Below are positions 22,461 to 33,930 of a stretch of DNA of 64,000 nucleotides, piece after piece. Numbering within the stretch: the first letter of the stretch is position 1; each line of letters opens with the position of its first letter. The stretch is from Tyto alba. Lineage: Eukaryota > Chordata > Aves > Strigiformes > Tytonidae. Both the position numbers and the translations under genes were made by a program. The notes under the pieces were generated by a model. It had not been told where the DNA came from. It was given only the letters and a program-made list of their open reading frames with translations, and made no database searches. The stretch spans positions 4,003,731 through 4,067,730 of the forward strand of contig NW_024881283.1 of the NCBI RefSeq assembly GCF_018691265.1, in the 5' to 3' direction.

Positions 22461-23850
22461 GCGCCCACCAAAGGAGCCCTGGCTCGGTGGCTGATCACAT
22501 CTGCTCTCCAGTGGCTGTTCCACGAGGGGTGGCACCAAGCAGGGGGTTATGGAGAGCAAACTGCAGCACTCGCATCCGTAAGCAACAGGTTCGGTCGGTG
22601 CAGTTGGCACAGAGCTCGTGGGAGAGGTGCAGGGGGCAAGGGAGCTGAGGTGGGGTGAGGGGTGCCAGCGGTGACGGCACCATCCCCTCTGCATGCACAT
22701 CCATGGAAAGCATCACACCCACGGAAGAGGAGCCAGCCCTCCTGATCTAAGGGCTCAGCCTGCTCATGGATAAATCCACTGCCCGCACGAAGGGTGAGCC
22801 CTCAAGCTGCCTGTGGCCCATCGCTGCTCAGAGGAGCAAGGAAAATAGTCCAGAGAGCATCTCCCTGCCAGGACGTTCTCCTCATGGGCTCCGCAGATGC
22901 TCTCTGTGCTGTTTGCCACTTAGCAGGGTCTTAGGGGTTGAGGAACAAAGAGCTTTTAGCAGAGCTGTCAGCAGCACCAGGGAGGTCTCTGACCTGCAGG
23001 TACTGGTCTGTCGCTCAAACAGGGCTTAGCCAGAGGCTGGGGGATCTCCTGGCTTTGCACCGAGGGATCTGACATCATTTAGTGTTTGCTGCTCTGGCTC
23101 TAAAAGGAAATTAAAAGCCCTTGCCTAAAGGAAGGGTAAAGTGGAGGTGAAGCAGTAAGTACCTCTTCCCTCCTGCTTCTCTCCCTGGAGACAAGCAGAG
23201 GGACAACACAGTGGGGTCCTTGAGTCCTCTGCACAACCAGGGCACAAGGAGAGTGGTAGGGCACAAGGACACAAGAACCAGCCCCTGGGGACAGTGGGGC
23301 TTGGGGGCTGACTCCTGGTGCCTGGGGAGTGCCTTTCCCAGCCCCTCTTGTCCTGGGCATGATCGAGGCTCCACAGCTCCTAGAAGACAGCAACACTGGA
23401 TGGAGCAGGGAGCAGCGATGCCCACCTCCCAGCTGCAGGTCTTCAGCAGGACGGGACACAGTGGCAGGGACATGAGCAGCCCTGGATGCACGTTCAGGGA
23501 CATGAGGTAGCCCCATGTCAGTGGAACATGGAGGCAAGCTGCACTATTTTCCACAAGACACGCGTGACCCCCAGGGTTAAGCCAGGCTGTGTACCAGAGG
23601 AACTGATGCACTGGGTGCCAGGGTGGAGGAGAGCAGGGCGAGTGCTGGCTGTGGTGGGGGCAGCTGGCCCCATTTCACTCTACAGCACAGCAAAGAGCTG
23701 TTGGGGCTGGTCCTGGCCACCTGAGCACCCCAGGAAATCCTGAGAAGGCCGGAGACCCTGTGGCATGCAGCTCGTCTCCTCCAGCATCTCATCCCTGAAG
23801 GGGCAGCACTGGCTGCTGCAGGGCCAGTGTTTGCACGGGGCAGGGCAGGA
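22461..23850. other. Background, no gene seen
   Basis: GC-rich, with overlapping frames on both strands and no domain. GGAAATTAAAAGCC near 23106 is the only short AT word. No repeat core. Confidence 0.5.
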
Positions 23851-23854
23851 GTAA

Positions 23855-23935
23855 ATGCAGCAATAATGATGGTAACTGTTCCTAATGAGACAAGGAGACC
23901 AGGAGCTTAACCATCACCCAGGTGAGGTCTTCGAG
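23855..23935. promoter_or_regulatory. Weak CNE candidate
   Basis: GCAGCAATAATGATGGTAAC, TTCCTAATGAGAC and GAGCTTAACCATC in 70 bp; no simple repeat. CACCCAGGTGAGG at the end resembles a joined acceptor and donor but lacks a pyrimidine tract. Confidence 0.25.
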
Positions 23936-25360
23936 GCTACGTGGTGACAGCGATTGGCAGTGACAGCGTTCAGGAGCCCTGCTGCAAATTGGCACTGTCA
24001 TTTCTTCTCACTGTCACAGGAGACTGTGCTGGCACAGCCCCGATTCATGCGGGGAAGCTGCTCACATCCTGGCTGGGTCCCTGTCCCTGGTGTCACACCA
24101 GTGTCCCATGGCTTTCCCACGCTGTGTGTTCCCATGCGCCGGGATGGAACAATTTTGGTTGGAAAGTACCACTTTCTCATCCCTCAGTCCCACCCAAGGC
24201 ATCTCTGCTATGGGAATTGATGGTAGAGGGATGGCCTCGGGTCTTGGGTTTGGGCTCCCTGTGACCACAGGAGCCAGGGAGTAGCATGCTAGCCCAGAGC
24301 AAGCCCAGAGTCCTCTGACCACAGCTTACACTGCCTCTTCTCAGCCTCTGTCAGCAATAAAACCTTAAATATGAAATCCAAGAGGCACAACTGAATTTTG
24401 CCTGTGAGGCCAGCAGGTTGCATGTCCTCTTTGCTAGGACTAGGAGGCCAAGTTTCTCAAGGGTCTCAGAGGAGCCATTTATTTCTGGGGCTCTTCCCAG
24501 GCTGTAGTGCTGGGCTGAGGAGGGAGCAGAGGGTGCTGTGCTCAGAGGCACAACAGGGGCACAGAGGGATGCAAACAAGGATACTCCTACCTCAAGCAAA
24601 ATTAGGACCAAGAGTTGCAACATCACTGAGAATTTAATTCCTATGACAACTGTGAGCACTGCAGAGGCAGGACAGCTCCAGAGGTGTTAGTAGATGTGCT
24701 TGCTGCACCATGATGGAAGGCATCAAAACACATCTCAGCGGGGCTCAGGGCAGATGGTGCCTGTATCAAGGCAGGTGAGGAGTCCCTAGTGCTGAGTGTC
24801 ACCTCTTCTTCTCTGGGAGCTTTGTGCCCAGGAGGTGGTGGGATACTCCGCAGTTCTGTTGGTCGCACAAGTCCTCGTGCCCCGGGGGGACGGCAGTGCC
24901 TGGGGAGTGGGTGCTGCGCAGAGACGTGGCCATGGGGTCTGTCTCCTGCCTGGCTGAGTGTGAACAGAGGCATCAGGGGAAAATGCACTCTGCCTGAACA
25001 TCCTGCAGCCTGGCTACCTGCGAGGGTCCCCGCGAGCGAGAGCAGCAGGGTGAGGTGGGGTGATTGCGCTGGCTCTTTGATAAGGACCATGCCTCGTGTC
25101 TCCAGCTCCCCCCCTTTATCATCCATGGCATCTTGTTACCTCCTTATTCTTCCCTCTGTCCTGTTGGTCCCTGATGTCTCAGCTCTGGTGCAGGTTCCTC
25201 CCCACCTCCTCCACAGCCTGACTTTCAGCCTGGCTTTCCAGGATGCAGCATCAGCCCACTGCTGCCTTATCCCACCCATCCCATTCACCCTCAGAGCATC
25301 TCTAACTGGGTGGTGGTGTCACTCTGCCCTTTCCTAGTCACACAGAGGGACGGGAGAAGG
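23936..25360. other. Background, no gene seen
   Basis: Mixed composition. AATAAAACCTTAAATATG near 24356-24373 is a small AT-rich island with no further support. No recognisable exon, SINE core or tandem array. Confidence 0.5.
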
Positions 25361-25367
25361 GTGAAGA

Positions 25368-25385
25368 CCCCCCCCCCCCCCCCCC
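25368..25385. repeat. C18 homopolymer
   Basis: Eighteen uninterrupted C. The length is likely to vary between reads, and the minus strand could form G-quadruplex-like structure. Confidence 0.95.
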
Positions 25386-25479
25386 TTGCTGATCCAGGCA
25401 CCCATCTAGGAGTGCAGCAGCCCTGTTCACCCTGTTCGCATCCCACACCTTCTTCCCCACCAACCACGGCTGTCATTTC

Positions 25480-25600
25480 CCTGGGAGAGAATTGCCAGGG
25501 AGGTGCCGAGTGTATTTTTAGCTTTGTCGTTCATGTCTGATAAGTGTTTTGACCTTTTTGAGCAGAGCTAATCGTGCTGTCTGCTCCTCACTCTATCTCA
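25480..25600. promoter_or_regulatory. CNE candidate
   Basis: GAGTGTATTTTTAGCTTTGTC, CATGTCTGATAAGTGTTTTG and GAGCTAATCGTGC in 100 bp. CTGATAAG holds a GATA-factor core (TGATAAG). CpGs remain in TGCCGAG, TGTCGTTC and AATCGTG. Composition falls sharply from the GC-rich flanks. Confidence 0.35.
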
Positions 25601-27445
25601 GCTCGTGCTCTGCCTGCCGGGGAGCCGAGAGGGGAGCTGCTGGCTCCCCACGCCAGCCTGACCATGCGACCACGGTGGGAGAGGGCTCCTTGCTGGGAGG
25701 CCCAGGTCTGCACTAGGTGAGTGCCCTCACCGCAGCAGCATGCACCACTTGCCTTGCAGCCTCATATATGGGCTCTGGGAGTGGATGCAAGTTGAAGTTC
25801 CTAAAGGGATGGGACCAGACCACCTCACCCGTGGGGCAGGACAAAGGGTGCTGGGTGGGGAATTGCAAGGGGTGGTTAGTATGGTGAGGAGGCTGGGTGG
25901 TTCATGGGCTGGAGCTAGCAGACCGCACTACCTGGCATCTCTGTGCTGGCTTTTCTGCCCTGCTCAAAAGTAGCACTGCTTTCAAGGAACAAAGTGTGCC
26001 TCCACCACCACGATCGAGTGGTAGCCCAGGGCTGTGCCCCCAGGACAGGGAGAAGTGGGATGGCTGTTGGGAAGGAGCTGGCATGTCCTGGTGAGCTGAC
26101 ACCACAGTTGTCACCCTGGCAGTAACCAGAGCTGAGATGTGGCTGCAAAGCACCCAGAGACAACGTCAACGGCCTGGAGACTGCTGTCAAAACTGGATGT
26201 GTCAGAAAATGGGGATTTGGGCCAAACTCCTTGTCTGTAAGGAATGCCTCTCTGCCAACAGCACAGCTGAACGGAGGGGAGGTTACAAAAAATAAATGAA
26301 TAGTGTCACCTCAGTTTCACCTGATTGGGCAGGGAGTGCTGGATAAGGCAGGGAGGTGGTGATCTGAAATACCCTGGCACCGTAAAGGGATGTCCAAATT
26401 CAGCCACCTGATCATGGGGCCACTGGGAGGAAAGTCAGACCTTGTCCATGTGCAGTTCACTGTATGGGGAGAGGGACAGGTCTTATTAGCCCTTCTGGTC
26501 CTTACTCACCCCTGCAGCCAGTGCCCCAGTGCAATTTTGTTATGATAGGATCTTGGCACAGCTTCTCGTGCCGTAAACACTGATGAACGCCCCCCAAAAC
26601 CCATCCAGTCCCCTCTGCCAGAAAAAAGACTGGACACGCTGGCCTTTCTGCTTGGCAGTGGGTCACAGGGACCGTGCGAGCTGCCCGATCTGGTGCCCAG
26701 GGACAATGTGCTTTGCCAGGAGAGGCCAGGCCTGGGACAACAGTGTGCCTGCGCCCAGAGCAAGGTCTGCAGTGCCGCAGGGAGAGCTGGAGGCAGAGAG
26801 GGCAGGGACTGGCCTGGCTGCTCCCTGCAGTATGGGATGCCTACCAGGAGTGGGAAAGAGCTGGTGGGATTTGGGGACCCACAATGCTGCCCTGGGTACT
26901 GGCTGATCCCTGCTCAGGGCTCTGTTTGCCCGGCCCATTCAGTCCCCAGCCCATGTCCCTCCTGAAAAAGCCTTACGTAGAGGAGATGCAGGGAGAGGAT
27001 TCTGTTGTGAGGGCAGGGTGGCACTTAACTCCCACCTGATCCAGCTGTGCCCCATGAAAACCCTACGGTGCTGGCTGGGAGCTAACCCCTCTCACTCCTG
27101 CTTCTGGACACAGAAAAGCTGCTGTTGCCTCCTGGACTCGCACCAGCCTCTGCCAGGGTGGATTTGGTGCAGAGAGGCTTTTTGAACCTGTAATGCTCAG
27201 AGCTGCTCTCTCACGTGGGCACCTCGTTTGGACAGGCAGACCTTAGGGCTCTGTGCATAATGGCAGGGCCCTTGCTCAGGCAGCCCCCTCCGGTATGTGG
27301 GGGCAGGAATCGCCTTCTGGAGATACTGCTTTTGCACGTCTTTTTCCAAGACTGTGCATTAGAGAAGGCAGGGTGAGGTGTGCTCCTGGCTTCCCTGGGG
27401 CTAGCCCTGGGAGCTGGGAGGTGGGTTGCTCTGCGTATCACACCA
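25601..27445. other. Background, no gene seen
   Basis: GC-rich DNA with domain-free open frames. GTTACAAAAAATAAATGAAT at 26283-26302 is a small A-rich word, perhaps a decayed tail. Nothing else stands out. Confidence 0.5.
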
Positions 27446-27454
27446 GACAAGCCT

Positions 27455-27690
27455 CGAGCCCACACTTAATCTTGCTGCCTGGGAAATTAGGCAGAAAATG
27501 CTCCGATTGAGTGTGAAGGCCTCCGCTGTAATTTGGAGCGAGCAGATGACATGCACTCATCGTCGAAGGGAGATGAAAGCTTTTAGAGCTGGTGAGCACT
27601 AGTAAAATCTGTGAAAATCTCTTTTTTGTCAGGAGTGGTAGATACACAGGCAGATGAAAGACAGAAGATAAAATTAGCCCGTATGCAAGA
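27455..27690. promoter_or_regulatory. Strong CNE candidate
   Basis: CACTTAATCTTGC, GGGAAATTAGGCAG, GCTCCGATTGAGTG, GCTGTAATTTGGAGCG, CATCGTCGAAGGG, AGATGAAAGCTTTTAG and AAATCTGTGAAAATC follow one another with no simple repeat until the GA tract at 27688. TAATC/ATTAG words and retained CpGs (CCGATTG, GAGCGAG, ATCGTCGA) in AT-leaning DNA fit a constrained element. Confidence 0.4.
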
Positions 27691-27723
27691 GAGAGAGAGA
27701 GAGGGAGAAACAGAGAGAGGGGG
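27688..27723. repeat. (GA)n purine-rich microsatellite
   Basis: GA units interrupted by GGGAGAAACAG. It closes the AT-rich block before it. An H-DNA-forming polypurine strand is possible. Confidence 0.9.
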
Positions 27724-28150
27724 AATATTTCTCAGAAGACTCTTGGCAGAGAAGGTTTCTAGCACCGGTGACTCAAAGGCAAAGGGGAGTCATCTATATG
27801 TATGTGTGTGCATGAGACTATATGGCTACATGTGGGGCTATATTTGGCTGTACTCCCACAGCAGCCTCAGCACCTGGGGCTGATCCTTCTGAAAGCACGT
27901 GTCAGGCAGGGAGCCTTTGCCATGGTGCCTGCGCCCACGCCACGGCCCCTCTGCCCTGGCACAGCGAGCCCTGTCTCACGTCAGTGGGTCTGAGACGTGG
28001 GGCTCTCGTGCAGGGCAGGTCCTGGTGAGGGTACAGGACATCCAGCCTTAGACGTGAGAAAACCATGGTGGTCTCCCCTGAGCCCAAACTGATGGACAGT
28101 GTGAATGTGCTGACCAGCAGCCACACGCTCTCTGAGGTGACCTTGTTTAA
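27724..28150. other. Background, no gene seen
   Basis: Begins with an ATATGTATGTGTGTGCATG word (27797-27815), a short decayed TG/TA microsatellite, then returns to GC-rich sequence without features. Confidence 0.5.
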
Positions 28151-28188
28151 TTTTTTTTTTTTGTTGTTGTTGTTGTTTTTCTTTTTTT
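28151..28188. repeat. Poly-T and (GTT)n tract
   Basis: Twelve T, then GTT repeated about five times, then T-rich sequence with one C. On the opposite strand this is an A-tail followed by (AAC)n, a form often seen when SINE or LINE tails decay, but no body is recognisable. Confidence 0.92.
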
Positions 28189-28189
28189 A

Positions 28190-29730
28190 TGGTTAGGCTG
28201 CTCAGTGTTCAGCTCCAGGTTGCAGCGGGGACCAGCTATGCTTAGAGGGGCAATAGCAGCAGGAGATCCTCGGACCACTCAACCTGGCTGCCAGTGTTTT
28301 GCCGTGGGCTGCTCCAGATCTTCACCCTGGGACAGTACCTCTCCAGTGGCGAGGCAGGAGGGACCAGGACAGCCTCTGTCTGCAGATGACTGATGCTTCA
28401 GCTCCGGCAGCGGGTCCTACCCGGGGGTCCAAAGCAGTAATGTAACCCTCTTCACTGTTCCTGCTTTTGCCTCTGGAGAGGAAAGGGATGTTGGTGTCTC
28501 TGCTATCTGTGGCATCATAAGGGAGAGTTGCTGGAGTTATCTCCGTACCCATGAGGATCCTGGATCCAAAAATGCTAGTGGGGTCAGGAGAGAAGGGTCC
28601 CTGTGGGGTGTCCTGCTGAGCTGCACCGTGCTCACACCAGCCTTGCTCTCCTGGCATGGCCAAGCTGCTCTGAGCCCAGTACCCTCCAACAGGCTGTGGG
28701 GATATGGCAAAGCAGCCAGGGAAAGTCCCCTGGGCACTGATCAGGACCCTCCTCTGTGTGGTAATCGGTAACTGGATGATGGACTTATGCTGAGAGATGG
28801 AAGAAAGGGAAACTGCTCTCAACTCTCCTTGCTCTCTGTACTGGTAGGTACCAAAAACCAGAAGGGTCTTTTCCTCCAGCCCACGGCTTTTGCTGCACAA
28901 GGGCAGTGTGTTGTCATCAGCACCGATGCAGATGTTACACCTAAAGGAGGGTTATGGCCCTCTCGGGATGCTGCATCTACACCATACCCAACTGCTGAAT
29001 GAGAATGCAATGTTGGAGTGGGTGTAAGGACCTCTATGGTTCAAGATCACCCTCCAAAACAGCCAGACCCTATAGGCACCAAGGGTGCCATGGGTGGTAC
29101 TAGTCAGTCCAGGGAGCAGAGGCGGGAGGACTTCCTGTTGTCCTCACGATGCCGCCCCAGGAGCTGCAACATCAGGAGACTCCCTCAAGTCGTACGACAC
29201 CCACCAGTGTGAGTCAACATGAACATTAATAACAAACGGAAAAATCCTAGTGCTTCCTCCCCCGTTTTTCTCAATGTGCTGTCTAGCAGGACGTGGGCTT
29301 GTTGAGGAGTCACAGGAGCTCGGGTCCCGCTCACCTGCCCCGTTGCCTCGTTACGTGGGGTGCTGTTGGGAGCATGCTGAGGGATACAGGTGGTCCCTCA
29401 GCAGGGTGGCCGATGGGTGGGAGATGCCCTTGGCCCAGGATGGGGCTGGGGGATGCCCAAGGGTCAGAGGGAGCACACTGCCAGCATGCAAGCTCCTGGA
29501 GAGAAGCACAGAGCACTGCCTGCTCAGTCGTGCAGGCAGCTGAAAAAAAAGAAATAAATAACCCAGCCGTGAAAAATAAGCACTGGCCAAAGCCTCCCAA
29601 GAAGCCGTCTGTACTTCCCAGCTGCAGTCCCCGTTCTCTGGCTCAGTTAACCCTCTGGGAATGACAGCAGGGATGGCAGCTCCTGCAGCCCAGCAAGACT
29701 GCAAACCTCTCCCTTCTCCAGTCCTCCAAG
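28190..29730. other. Background, no gene seen
   Basis: Mixed GC-rich DNA, domain-free open frames. GAACATTAATAACAAACGG at 29220-29238 and GAAATAAATAACCCAG about 29550 are small AT-rich words, the second possibly a decayed A-rich tail. Confidence 0.5.
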
Positions 29731-29734
29731 TGCT

Positions 29735-29905
29735 CGGAAATGCCTTTCACCAGCAGAATAATTAGAAATCTAATTCCTATTTCTTCTGCTCAGCTAATTG
29801 TCTGTGGACGATTTGATTGTAAAGAGTGTCCAGTGATGCAGAATAACCATCTTATTTCTGCTAGACATTGCCTTTGCAATTAGCACTATTGATTGCATTG
29901 CTCTG
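29735..29905. promoter_or_regulatory. Strong CNE candidate with homeodomain-type sites
   Basis: AGAATAATTAGAAATCTAATTC is here split as AATAATTAGAA and ATCTAATTC; it is followed by CAGCTAATTGTCTG, CGATTTGATTGTAAAG, CTTATTTCTGC, TTTGCAATTAGCAC and TATTGATTGCATTG. Five TAAT or ATTA cores fall in 150 bp, the AATTAG/CTAATT pair forming an inverted arrangement. No repeat sequence is present. Confidence 0.45.
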
Positions 29906-30240
29906 TTCCCTCACCTGCTGGACCCCAGGGACCAGGGGAGCGGCTCTCACCGGACTCATCCCTCCCAGGGTGACGAGGCCATTGCTCTCCCTTTTGTGGC
30001 ACTATCCCTTGGCTTGTCATGTCCAATCTGGGGCAAGAGCGCAGGAGGATGAGCTCTGCTCTCCAGCGTGGTGCTCGCTGCTCTGCAGGGGTGAAGGTCC
30101 CTCCCCAGGACTCACAGCCACCGATGGAGAGGATCCTCCAGGAGGGTCCTCCCAAAACCACCAGGGAGTTCCCACCGAGGATAGAGCATATCCCTTCGCC
30201 TGCTAGGAACTCGCCTCTCTAGCTGGCTAGAGCTGAGAGG
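29906..30240. other. GC-rich spacer
   Basis: GC-rich unique sequence between an AT-rich candidate and the repeat at 30243. No gene or repeat core seen. Confidence 0.5.
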
Positions 30241-30242
30241 AC

Positions 30243-30530
30243 TTTTTTTTTTTCTTTCTTTTTTGTAAAATAATAAAAATAAAAATTCAGATTTGACAAC
30301 ACGAATAGGTTCTGGAAGAGTATGTCAATTCTGATGAATGGTTTGTTTGGAGGAAAAAAAAAAAAAACCAAAAGATCAAAACATTTCATTTCAACATTTT
30401 CAGAGTGAAATGTTTTGATTTTTTTTTTTCTCTTCCAAATGACTTTGTTTCAAAGTTTCCCTTAATTTTATTTTTCTAAACATCAAAAAAATTCTGTGAA
30501 ATGGTTGCGGTTGGAAGAAAATGCATTGGC
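30243..30530. mobile_element. AT-rich interspersed repeat, decayed
   Basis: Begins with T-rich and A-rich low-complexity sequence (30243-30290), then a body of AAACATTTC, TTCAACATTTTC and TGAAATGTTTTG words. Arms at 30375-30388 and 30406-30419 are a perfect 14-bp inverted repeat (ATCAAAACATTTCA and its complement) around a 17-nt loop. The style (CAAAACATTTCATTTC, AAAATTCTGTGAAATGG) matches a dispersed repeat I recall from turtle and crocodilian DNA; I cannot name the family. It is probably related to 38860-39165. Confidence 0.45.
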
Positions 30531-31210
30531 TTGGTCACAACAAAACCTTTTGTTTAACCCCCACCCTACCCCCCAAGAATTTCCCTCCCTGTTTATTTTA
30601 TTTATTAACGTTTCCAGGGATTTTCATTCGCAGGCGAGCTCTAAATTACATATGGTTGTGCTTTCCCAGTCACGAACGAGTCACAGATCTGCTGCCCCGC
30701 TCCAGACAAGCACAAAGGTGTCTTGGGGGGGCTGCAGACCCGCTCTGCCCCCAGACTCCAGCCCTCCCTGCCAGCATTCAGCTTGGGAACGACTTTGTCC
30801 CCATGACAGACGCCGGGCTGCTGATGCCGGAGCCAGCCTGGCTCTGCCTGCCCTGGGCACCACTTGGGGAGAACAAGGGCTTGCTGGTGCCTAGAGAGAG
30901 AGCGGGGCTGGGGAAGGAGCTGGCCCTGGCTGACCTCCCCCCCGAAACGCTGGGCAAGGCAGGACCCCTCCTGCCTGCACTGGTGACAGGCAGCGGCGGT
31001 GTGGGGCAGCTGCCCACTTGGCTCAGCCCATCCGGGAGCGTGGAGGAGAAGATACTCATCTCATGCAACCCGTTGAATCACTACCTGAACAGCCACCCGC
31101 TCTGGGCCAAGGCGGGTTTGGGCTCCAAGGTCCAGATGGCTGCAGTAGCGAAGAGCTTTCCAGAGCAAGAGGAAATCGGTGTAAATAGCAGCCTGTGCAA
31201 TTAATTTCAC
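30531..31210. other. Transition to GC-rich stretch with a long open frame
   Basis: After AT-rich sequence to about 30660 the DNA becomes GC-rich, and one plus-strand frame stays open to a TAA at 31202-31204. I recognise no protein family. The composition of the last 140 codons is discussed as a finding; I do not call a gene. Confidence 0.3.
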
Positions 31211-31612
31211 CCACACCAGATTTCTGTCCCGGCAGAACAGGAACAGCCAAAGAGCTCCCTTCAGTCCTGCTGCACCTAGGGCTGCAGAGCAGCGGTACTG
31301 CTGGACCACCCCGGCAGGCGCTGAACCCACCTCTGCTGCTGCAAGCCTTGCTCACAGACCCACCTCCACCTTCACAGCCTGATGGGTCTGCTGGCGACAG
31401 CCCCAAGCACAGAGGCCAGCCCTGAGCAGGGAGCACCTAGACACCCGAATCTCCTGCAGCCACGATGGAGGCCTGGGACACCCCTGCACAAGCTGTCACC
31501 CCCCCCCACGGCACATGGGTCACACAAGTGTCCCAGCAGCCGGTTGCAGGGAGCAGGTCCCCGAGCTGGGACATGGCTGGCAGCCGAGCAGGGAGGTGCG
31601 GCTCTCAAGGAG
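31211..31612. other. GC-rich background
   Basis: GC-rich unique sequence with no recognised feature. A C8-9 run lies near 31499-31508. Confidence 0.5.
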
Positions 31613-31614
31613 AG

Positions 31615-31805
31615 GTGCTAGGAAGGAATTAGTGTCCAGATCTATAAAACACTTGGTCCCAATTATTATAATGCACTGATTAGGGGAACTCAATAGTTCT
31701 GCTGGTGGTTAATGGCAGTAATTACCCAGATATGACTACAGTGGCAATATTAATAACTCTGGGCCATTAGTATTTGTGAGCAATGAGCAGAATGCACATC
31801 TGTGA
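31615..31805. promoter_or_regulatory. Strong CNE candidate
   Basis: GGAATTAGTGTCC, CAATTATTATAATGCACTG, GATTAGGGGAAC, GGTTAATGGCAGTAATTACC, CAATATTAATAACTC and GGCCATTAGTATTTG occur within 190 bp, with no CpG and no simple repeat. GGCAGTAATTACC carries a TAATTA homeodomain palindrome. One of the cleanest composition islands in the window. Confidence 0.45.
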
Positions 31806-32880
31806 GCCTCTTGCTCGATCTCCCCTTCAGCTACAACCTTTAGCCAGGCTGGGAGAGGGCTTGGAGCTTTGGCTGCAGAGAAAACAGGCCCAGGGCCTGG
31901 CTGATGCTTGTCAGATCCAGACAAGCATGTCTGAAGCCCGCTGTGCACACATGGAGGTGGCCGGTTGTCCAGCAGCAGTGTCTGTGTTAAGGCTGGAAAC
32001 CTGACTGCTCAAAGCAGAAATTACTTGTTTTAACGGTGCTGCTGCAGCGTGGGGCTTCTGGTCACTTGGGATGCCACAGCCTGTCCCCTCGAGGACCTGT
32101 GAATCTGCTGTCCTGCAACGTGGGTCAGTTATTTGACACAGGCAACTCAGCTGCCTGACCTGCGTGCAATGGGGCTGAGCTCTTGTGCTGGCGTGAGGCC
32201 ACATCTGCCTGAGAGAGAGGAGGGGGCTGTGATGGATCCACTGCAGGGAGGTCTTCACAAGCATGACGGATAACCCCCCTCTGGCAGGGAGGGTGGGGAA
32301 GGGCCCCTACAAGTGTCTTGGAAGAATTGCAGTGCGAGAGAGGAGAAAGGGAGCAGTGGGCACTATTTCTCTCAAGAAGAGGCAGGACAGGGCTGGTTAC
32401 ACACCACCGTGAAGCCTCCATGTCTCAGGTGAAGGTGTGTAAGGAGGAGCCCCCATGGTGCTGTACATGCCTGGTGCTCACCAGCAGCCACTGGCTGCAA
32501 AACCCACCCAGCACCGCCCTTCCCAAGCCACGGGTGCAGCCGACCTGGACCTTCGCTGGCTTGTTGCCCCGCAGAGGGGAAAGGGCTCCCAAGCAAAAGA
32601 TGATTTATTCGTTGCATGTTAGCAAGAGGCTCAGGCGGTGGGAAGCAGCTTCTCCATAACAAGCCTCAGCCTCCGCCTTGCCGCCGTGCTGCCCAAAGCA
32701 CCATCCCCCAGGGTCAAGTTGCCAGCGCGCTTGTGGCTGTCTCCTTGGCTTCCCTGCTACCTTCTCCGCCTGTGTCTGACTCGCAGAGACACACGGCTCC
32801 TACCGCCTTGCATCTGTATTCCCCCAGGGAAACCCCTCTGACCGCATGGCCCAGCTCTGACTCCAGCCTTGGTCTGTGGT
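31806..32880. other. Background, no gene seen
   Basis: GC-rich, domain-free. CCATGTCTCAGGTGAAGG at about 32418-32435 is a joined acceptor/donor shape of modest quality. No repeat core. Confidence 0.5.
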
Positions 32881-32884
32881 TTCC

Positions 32885-33000
32885 CAGCTATTTCTAAAGA
32901 AAAGGGGCGATTAATTGCTCCCTCATTTGCCCTCAGCAGTAGATAACTATCCCTTCCATCAGCCTCCGGGAGTTTGGTGATGGTTGAGAGAGTGAGGGCA
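32885..33000. promoter_or_regulatory. CNE candidate
   Basis: CTATTTCTAAAG, GGGGCGATTAATTGCTCCC and CAGTAGATAACTATCCC. CGATTAATTG is an ATTAAT homeodomain palindrome with an adjacent CpG. About 100 bp, bounded by GC-rich DNA on both sides. Confidence 0.35.
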
Positions 33001-33335
33001 TGCTCCTGGAGAGGTGCCCAACCTCTATCCAGCAAGTGATGCTGCCAACTCTTTGCTTCCAAAGGCCAGGAGGGCTTGGGGATGGGGACAGCAGGGCACT
33101 GGCCACCGTGACCAGGCACTGGTGCAAGGGCGATGCTCACTGCCCCGTGCACTCTGCAAATCCAGCCTCCATCCTTCCTCCAAATACTGCAGGGAACTTT
33201 CCCACTCCTGTCTCTCCAGCTCAGTCGTAATGATGGGAGTATTTAGCACACAGCACAGTGTATTCAAACACTCCTGCAGTCAGAGACACCCTGTCACCCA
33301 GGTGACATGCCTCTTACATGCTGCCAATTTAGCAG
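33001..33335. other. Background, no gene seen
   Basis: Mixed composition without a recognisable feature. Confidence 0.5.
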
Positions 33336-33339
33336 CCTC

Positions 33340-33500
33340 GCAGCATGACGCCCCTGGAATCTGGGTTAGCGCTGGCAGCCGCCGCCGCCGACAGCCCCGG
33401 CTCTGTGGGGAGGAAGGGGTGGGAGCACACGGCATCCCCACCGGTGTGCTGCCCCACGGAGAAGCCCCCAGCACACCGGCTGTGAGGTGTGAGGCCACAG
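33340..33500. other. Small CpG-rich patch with (GCC)n
   Basis: CpG is locally enriched and includes a short GCC triplet run at 33379-33390. No promoter motif or exon was recognised next to it. It is shorter than a typical CpG island. Confidence 0.35.
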
Positions 33501-33524
33501 TAGCCCCCTCCGGCAGGGAGGTTC

Positions 33525-33835
33525 AAAAGAGGCAGATAAAAAAAGATCAAAAAAATTTCTCTGGTTATTTTCCACTGCAAATTTTGTGAAGTAATCTTTT
33601 TTCTCCTTTTTCCCTGCACTGCCATCAGATTCTCCCCTCCCTGCCAAACCCTTTCCTTTCATAAATGAAAAACCCCAAACAAAAGCTGTCAGGACAGAAG
33701 ATGGTGAAAATGCCTAGCTTTCCAACAGCCAAAGCCTGATTTTCCTAACCAAGACCAGAAATATTTTTTACCCTGAGAATTTCCAGTTTCTTGGTTTCCG
33801 TTACAAAAAAGGGAAAGATTTTCCCCAGATCAGCA
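33525..33835. repeat. AT-rich decayed repeat-like segment
   Basis: AAAAAAGATCAAAAAAATTTC, GGTTATTTTCCACTGC, CAAATTTTGTGAAG, ATAAATGAAAAACCCC, AATATTTTTTACCC and TTACAAAAAAGGG. The AAAATTT/TTTTCCACTG words recall the sauropsid-type AT-rich repeat at 30243 and 38860, in more decayed form. Boundaries are approximate. Confidence 0.35.
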
Positions 33836-33839
33836 TTCT

Positions 33840-33930
33840 GCAGAAGTCACTCAGTGAGCGACCAATGCTTTGACATAATTAAGCAGTGATTAAACTGTTT
33901 GCAGCGGTTTCGCTCCAGATGCCAAAGGAC
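33840..33930. promoter_or_regulatory. CNE candidate
   Basis: GTCACTCAGTGAGCGACC, GACATAATTAAGCAGTGATT and AAACTGTTTGCAGCGG. ATAATTAAG is a homeodomain-type site. Immediately follows the repeat-like block, so the split between the two is uncertain. Confidence 0.3.

Noticed and set aside
32418..32436. Possible recursive splice site, CATGTCTCAG joined to GTGAAG
   Set aside because: Short pyrimidine tract and mediocre donor; far weaker than 63783.
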